Positions 22,803 through 23,770 of a stretch of DNA of 23,770 nt are shown one piece after another. How positions within the stretch are numbered: position 1 is the stretch's first letter; each line of letters begins with the position of its first letter. Origin of the DNA: a virus; IMG/VR virus record IMGVR_UViG_3300029263_000188, positions 1-23,770 of that record; one strand, given 5' to 3'. The notes beneath the pieces are model-generated. The model was not told the origin of the DNA and ran no database searches. It saw only the letters and a list, made by a program, of their open reading frames with translations. Position numbers and translations under genes: made by a program.

Positions 22803-23561
22803 TTACACAGTTAACACCGCCTTGATTTGTTCAACACTTAAACACTTAAGGTCTTTCTGAGTAAACCTCACTTTTATATGCGAACAAACAGACTTACGTG
22901 TCTTAATAGCCTTACGTGCTGCATCTTTGTCAAGAATAAAATACACTTTGTTGAAATTACTAAGAGTTTCTTTAATTGGGTTGGTAAGTGTTGTGCCAAG
23001 CATTGCTATCCCAACAGTGTTAGGTAATCTACTAATACTACAGGCAGATGGTGTGTCCTCAACTAAGACTGCTGTTGATCCAGTACCCACAGCGATACCA
23101 GCGGGTAGGTCGCCAAAAGACAACCACTTAGGGCCACGGCTTAATGAGCGGCCCACTGCGCCGTCTCCTTGAATAAACAGCACTCTATCCTCAGCAGGGG
23201 CATACCTGACCTCTATGAGGCCTCTCTGGTAGGCTTCTAGGCTGTTGACTGATGCAAGGTAGTCTAGGGCTGGTTGGTGGTTCTCAGGGCGTGTGGTGAG
23301 GCTGGGAATGGGCTTATATCGTTGCTTTGATATCTTAGTTCCATTAGCCATGTAATCTTTAGCAGTCTGCAGGTCACGTCTTCCTGAGTATATTCCCCTG
23401 CCATTACAACTAGCCCTGTAGCAATTCCACATGAGCTTACCATCCGATTTGGCTGCTGATAGTTTCTTTGGGGTTCCGCAGAAGGGGCATTGGATGGTGA
23501 CATTATCCCCTTCTCTTAGGTGAAGACTTTGTATTACCTGTAGTTGTTCAGCATAGGTCAT
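22803..23561 (-). CDS. DNA primase: zinc-binding plus TOPRIM, 252 aa
   Basis: Makes RNA primers at the fork. The N-terminal zinc ribbon has Cys25-x2-Cys28 ('CPFC') and Cys47/Cys52 ('CYRASC'), similar in layout to the T7 gp4 zinc domain. A TOPRIM fold follows: Glu168-Asp169 in 'AVLVEDTPSACSI' and Asp211-x-Asp213 in 'YFILDKDAARKA', the metal-binding residues. It ends soon after TOPRIM, so there is no helicase domain; the helicase is a separate gene about 650 nt downstream. It is the first gene of the minus-strand module, with AGG upstream of the ATG and a candidate promoter about 50 nt further out. Confidence 0.92.
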   Translation of the reverse strand: MTYAEQLQVIQSLHLREGDNVTIQCPFCGTPKKLSAAKSDGKLMWNCYRASCNGRGIYSGRRDLQTAKDYMANGTKISKQRYKPIPSLTTRPENHQPALDYLASVNSLEAYQRGLIEVRYAPAEDRVLFIQGDGAVGRSLSRGPKWLSFGDLPAGIAVGTGSTAVLVEDTPSACSISRLPNTVGIAMLGTTLTNPIKETLSNFNKVYFILDKDAARKAIKTRKSVCSHIKVRFTQKDLKCLSVEQIKAVLTV

Positions 23562-23606
23562 TAACCTAGTCCTATATAGTATACAGCCTCAAGAAAGAAC
23601 TCTTTA

Positions 23607-23635
23607 AGGATACAGGCGTTATGCACTTTCGTCAA
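23607..23635 (-). promoter_or_regulatory. Candidate sigma70-type early promoter, minus strand
   Basis: On the minus strand TTGACG (5 of 6 to TTGACA) is followed by exactly 17 nt and TATCCT (4 of 6 to TATAAT). It lies about 50 nt upstream of primase and would start the whole early module. The spacer carries the AAGTGCATAAC word that also lies before helicase, so a repressor or activator could act here. Confidence 0.65.
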
Positions 23636-23652
23636 CACTTAATAGAGCACTT
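23624..23652. repeat. Three CACTT units with exact 12-bp period
   Basis: CACTT occurs at 23624-23628, 23636-23640 and 23648-23652, each 12 bp from the next, across the -35 end of the candidate early promoter. Regular spacing near one helical turn suggests a cooperative binding array (iteron- or operator-like). Confidence 0.45.
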
Positions 23653-23729
23653 TTAAAACCAATTTATGATAACAGTCATTTCAGTAATAATCGTGTAACC
23701 TATTGAAAACAAACACTACCCGTGACTCA

Positions 23730-23764
23730 ATTGGTCGTAGGTTCGATCCCTACCGCCGGAGCCA
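23730..23764 (+). other. tRNA 3'-end segment, candidate phage attachment core (probably tRNA-Asn)
   Basis: The 35 nt reproduce the 3' part of a tRNA: variable loop, T-stem GTAGG, T-loop TTCGATC, T-stem CCTAC, acceptor strand CGCCGGA, discriminator G and CCA. A72 with G73 implies U1 in the full tRNA, as in tRNA-Asn (tRNA-Gln less likely), and the sequence strongly resembles alphaproteobacterial tRNA-Asn. The anticodon arm and 5' half are missing, so it is not a functional gene. Phage attachment sites commonly duplicate exactly this piece so that the host tRNA is restored after integration. Confidence 0.75.
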
Positions 23765-23770
23765 TCTTAC

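Larger units (their letters stand above)
23562..23729. promoter_or_regulatory. AT-rich control region upstream of primase
   Basis: This 168-nt gap holds no gene. It contains a candidate minus-strand promoter, a 12-bp-period CACTT array, and an AT-rich segment (about 23641-23715). A further TATACT (-10-like, minus strand, near 23578-23583) lies close to the primase start. The combination resembles an early control region and could include a replication origin, which is an inference. Confidence 0.5.

Noticed and set aside
23681-23764. Functional tRNA gene at the right end.
   Set aside because: Only the T-arm, acceptor strand and CCA are present. The sequence upstream of 23730 gives no D-arm, anticodon arm or matching 5' acceptor strand.
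1-23770. CRISPR array, insertion sequence or rRNA.
   Set aside because: No spaced direct-repeat arrays, transposase motifs or rRNA-like sequence were seen on reading the window.

Overview
The window looks like a large part of a tailed-phage genome or prophage, with a short-tailed (podovirus-like) marine character. The best match I can recall is the HMO-2011 type of marine podovirus. Its hallmark is a family A DNA polymerase carrying a partial DnaJ-like zinc finger, and that is present here (codons at about 19591-19725). Other features fit a phage of marine Alphaproteobacteria: a monomeric B12-type ribonucleotide reductase, a MazG-like pyrophosphohydrolase, a DUF3310-like protein, and a primase and helicase on separate genes. 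At the right edge is a 35-nt copy of the 3' end of a tRNA, probably tRNA-Asn of alphaproteobacterial type. I read it as an attachment site, so this may be a temperate phage or a prophage edge. No integrase lies inside the window. Affiliation and host are inferences from recognised motifs, not from a search.

Layout. Plus strand, 1-13310, is the late module: the end of a tail-assembly-chaperone-like gene, a short regulatory gap with a possible promoter and a palindrome, a coiled-coil protein, then a lysis block (GH24 endolysin with a C-terminal membrane segment, a small basic protein, overlapping inner- and outer-membrane spanins). It continues with a protein ending in an S74 self-cleaving chaperone domain, two small proteins and two very large proteins that are probably internal virion proteins. 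The genes overlap or nearly touch, so they are probably one transcription unit. It ends at a strong hairpin (13312-13341) between converging modules.

Minus strand, 23561 down to 13441, is the early replication and nucleotide module. In transcription order it has primase, two small unknown genes, an intrinsic terminator, DnaB-like helicase, a small unknown gene, PolA, an ssDNA-binding-like protein, a RecE-like exonuclease, a small PD-(D/E)xK nuclease, a small acidic protein, a DUF3310-like protein, a MazG-like protein, class II ribonucleotide reductase and a last small protein. The DNA ends made by the exonuclease, the ssDNA-binding-like protein and the small nuclease would serve replication and recombination, while RNR and MazG would manage dNTP supply.

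The best leads are the tRNA-derived attachment core at the right edge; the 12-bp-spaced CACTT array and shared GTTATGCACTT motif in the control regions; the terminator butting directly against the helicase reading frame with a dyad over one candidate start; the zinc-finger polymerase; the endolysin with a fused membrane anchor and no obvious holin; and a 146-residue tandem duplication in a putative internal virion protein.
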